A model generated the notes under the pieces. The model made no database searches. It saw only the letters and a list, made by a program, of their open reading frames with translations, and was not told the DNA's origin. Both the position numbers and the translations under genes were made by a program. Below, piece by piece: positions 5,417-6,749 of a stretch of DNA of 6,749 nt. The stretch spans positions 1-6,749 of the forward strand of contig JAUWIR010000251.1 in NCBI GenBank assembly GCA_030605265.1. The letters run 5' to 3'. The first letter of the stretch is position 1. Each line of letters opens with the position of its first letter. The stretch comes from Pseudomonadota bacterium. Its GTDB lineage: Bacteria > SZUA-182 > DTGQ01.

Positions 5417-6749
5417 ATGCAAATGGTAGAAAAAGAAATTAAACCGCAGGAGAAAATACAATTCACCTCTGAGGAATTCAACCAGATATTTGATGCAATT
5501 GATGGTGGGGTGTGTGTGATTGATAAAGATTTCAACCTGCTTCAGATAAATAGCTCCTTGTCTGCTCTGTGGGACTTAAAAAAGAGCGAGGTGGTTGGGA
5601 AAAAATGTTATGAGGTATTTCACTCGTGTGCCTGCCATACTTCTCAGTGCCCATTAATCAGGATTTCGGGTGGAGAGAAGAAGATTGAATGTAAAATAGA
5701 AAAAAACCAAACTAAGGGCAGTGCAATTTATCAAACTGTAAAAATAACTTCCTTACGAAGCCCTGCAGGCCGGTTGAAAGGTATTATTCTCAATTTTAAG
5801 GATATTACCGATCAAAAGCAAGCACAAATAGAGTTACAGGAAAGCGAAGGACGATACCGTTCATTTGTTCAGAATTTTAAAGGCATTGCTTATCAAGGTG
5901 GCTTGGATTTTAAAGTAATTTTTTTCCATGGCGCTGTTGAGGCCGTCACCGGTTACACTGAAGCTGAATTTATTGCCGGTAAACGCTGGGACCAGCTAAT
6001 CCATCCTGATGACTTGCCTGAGATTTATGAAAGGGATACCAAACGATTATGGTCAATCCCGGATTATTCAAATGAAAGAGAGTACCGGATAATCCGAAAG
6101 GACGGAAAGATAAGATGGGTACATGATAGTATTCAGAATTTTTGTGATGATGCAGGAAAACCGATAGGTGTTCAAGGGGCCCTCTATGACATTACTGAAC
6201 AAAAGCAGACAGAGATAGCGCTACGAAACTATCAGAAAGCCGTGGAAGGATCGCAAGATCTCGTTGCTGCCATAGACTTCAATTATGTATACCTATTCAT
6301 TAATGAGGCTTTTCTGAAATATCGCTCCATGGATCAGCATCAAGTAATAGGCCACACAGTTACAGAAATACTTGGGGAAGAAGTATTTCAGAAGACGGTA
6401 AAGCCACAAATTGACCGCTGTCTTCAGGGAGAATATGTTGAATACGAGATGTCATTCCATTATCCTGAATTAAAAGAGCGGCATTTACATGTTTCCTATA
6501 ATCCTCTCAAGGCAGATGATGGTAAGGTTACCGGCGCAGTATCTATTATCAGAGACATTACCGAACAAAAGAGCGCGCAAAGGGCCCTGGAGAGGACTGA
6601 GAATAAATTAAAGGCCATGCTGGAATCTATTGGCGACCACATGAGTATGATGGATGAAGAATTAAATCTTCTCTGGGCTAATAAAATTGCCAGGGGCCTT
6701 TTTGGGGATGATATTATAGGAAAAAAGTGCTATCAGGTTTACCATAAAA
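5417..6749 (+). CDS. Multi-PAS sensory protein, probably a histidine kinase (3' partial)
   Basis: This open frame runs 444 codons and leaves the window without a stop. It has no membrane segment, so it is a cytoplasmic sensor. PAS domains lie at about 20-133, 145-263, 270-383 and 395 onward (cut). Three linkers repeat the DIT[D/E]QK signalling-helix motif at 129, 258 and 380. The second domain is of the PAS_3 type (HPDD at 196-199, then EYRIIRKDGKIRWV at 222-235). The first has a Cys-rich segment with C64, C71, C73 and C78 after GKKCYEVFH, and the fourth repeats GKKCYQVYH. A histidine kinase output domain is the usual partner of such arrays, but none is seen here, so diguanylate cyclase or a sigma-54 activator remains possible. 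The start is uncertain: an in-frame TAG is at 5405-5407, ATG codons are at 5417 and 5423, and neither has a clear Shine-Dalgarno. I chose the first. It is probably a separate transcription unit from the helicase genes. Confidence 0.92.
   Translation, partial: MQMVEKEIKPQEKIQFTSEEFNQIFDAIDGGVCVIDKDFNLLQINSSLSALWDLKKSEVVGKKCYEVFHSCACHTSQCPLIRISGGEKKIECKIEKNQTKGSAIYQTVKITSLRSPAGRLKGIILNFKDITDQKQAQIELQESEGRYRSFVQNFKGIAYQGGLDFKVIFFHGAVEAVTGYTEAEFIAGKRWDQLIHPDDLPEIYERDTKRLWSIPDYSNEREYRIIRKDGKIRWVHDSIQNFCDDAGKPIGVQGALYDITEQKQTEIALRNYQKAVEGSQDLVAAIDFNYVYLFINEAFLKYRSMDQHQVIGHTVTEILGEEVFQKTVKPQIDRCLQGEYVEYEMSFHYPELKERHLHVSYNPLKADDGKVTGAVSIIRDITEQKSAQRALERTENKLKAMLESIGDHMSMMDEELNLLWANKIARGLFGDDIIGKKCYQVYHK

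Noticed and set aside
5510..5520. GTG codons at 5510 and 5516 as the PAS gene start
   Set aside because: This would delete the first strand and helix of the first PAS domain, which is already well formed from about residue 20 of the longer frame.
5417..6749. Naming the PAS protein as a definite histidine kinase
   Set aside because: No dimerisation/phosphoacceptor or ATPase domain is inside the window, so the output is unproven.

Overview
The window looks like chromosomal DNA from a bacterium with moderately AT-rich genes and short AT-rich spacers. A PAS-rich soluble sensor and Shine-Dalgarno-led, tightly packed genes fit an anaerobic Firmicute of the Clostridia or Peptococcaceae kind. That placement is an inference from gene style and remembered families, and no marker gene here proves it. 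All four clear genes lie on the + strand.

Layout. Positions 2-100 hold an open frame that enters from the left edge and ends at a stop, possibly the tail of an unidentified upstream gene. Positions 101-363 are AT-rich and non-coding, with a plausible sigma-A type promoter at 273-300. A compact three-gene unit follows at 364-5194: (1) a 424-residue protein with two internal Cys/His modules and a C-terminal SEC-C zinc motif; (2) a 601-residue non-helicase protein with winged-helix-like segments and a C-terminal XPB/Ssl2-type helicase-associated domain; (3) a 565-residue XPB-type superfamily 2 DNA helicase with every core motif intact. The gaps are 50 and 2 nt, and the ribosome binding site of the helicase lies inside the end of the gene before it. 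Positions 5195-5416 are a spacer with a weak terminator candidate and an inverted repeat that flanks a possible -10 box. From 5417 to the right edge runs the first 444 residues of a multi-PAS sensory protein, probably a histidine kinase whose output domain is outside the window.

How the genes may work together. The helicase and gene 2 carry the same type of accessory domain, at the N-terminus of one and the C-terminus of the other. They are probably physical partners in a DNA-remodelling or repair complex, by analogy with eukaryotic XPB in TFIIH and archaeal XPB with its partner Bax1. The zinc-module protein is the part with no known precedent that I can name. It is probably transcribed first in the same unit and could supply nucleic-acid or protein binding. 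No nuclease is recognisable among the three genes. The PAS gene is separated by a spacer with its own possible promoter and is probably unrelated in function.
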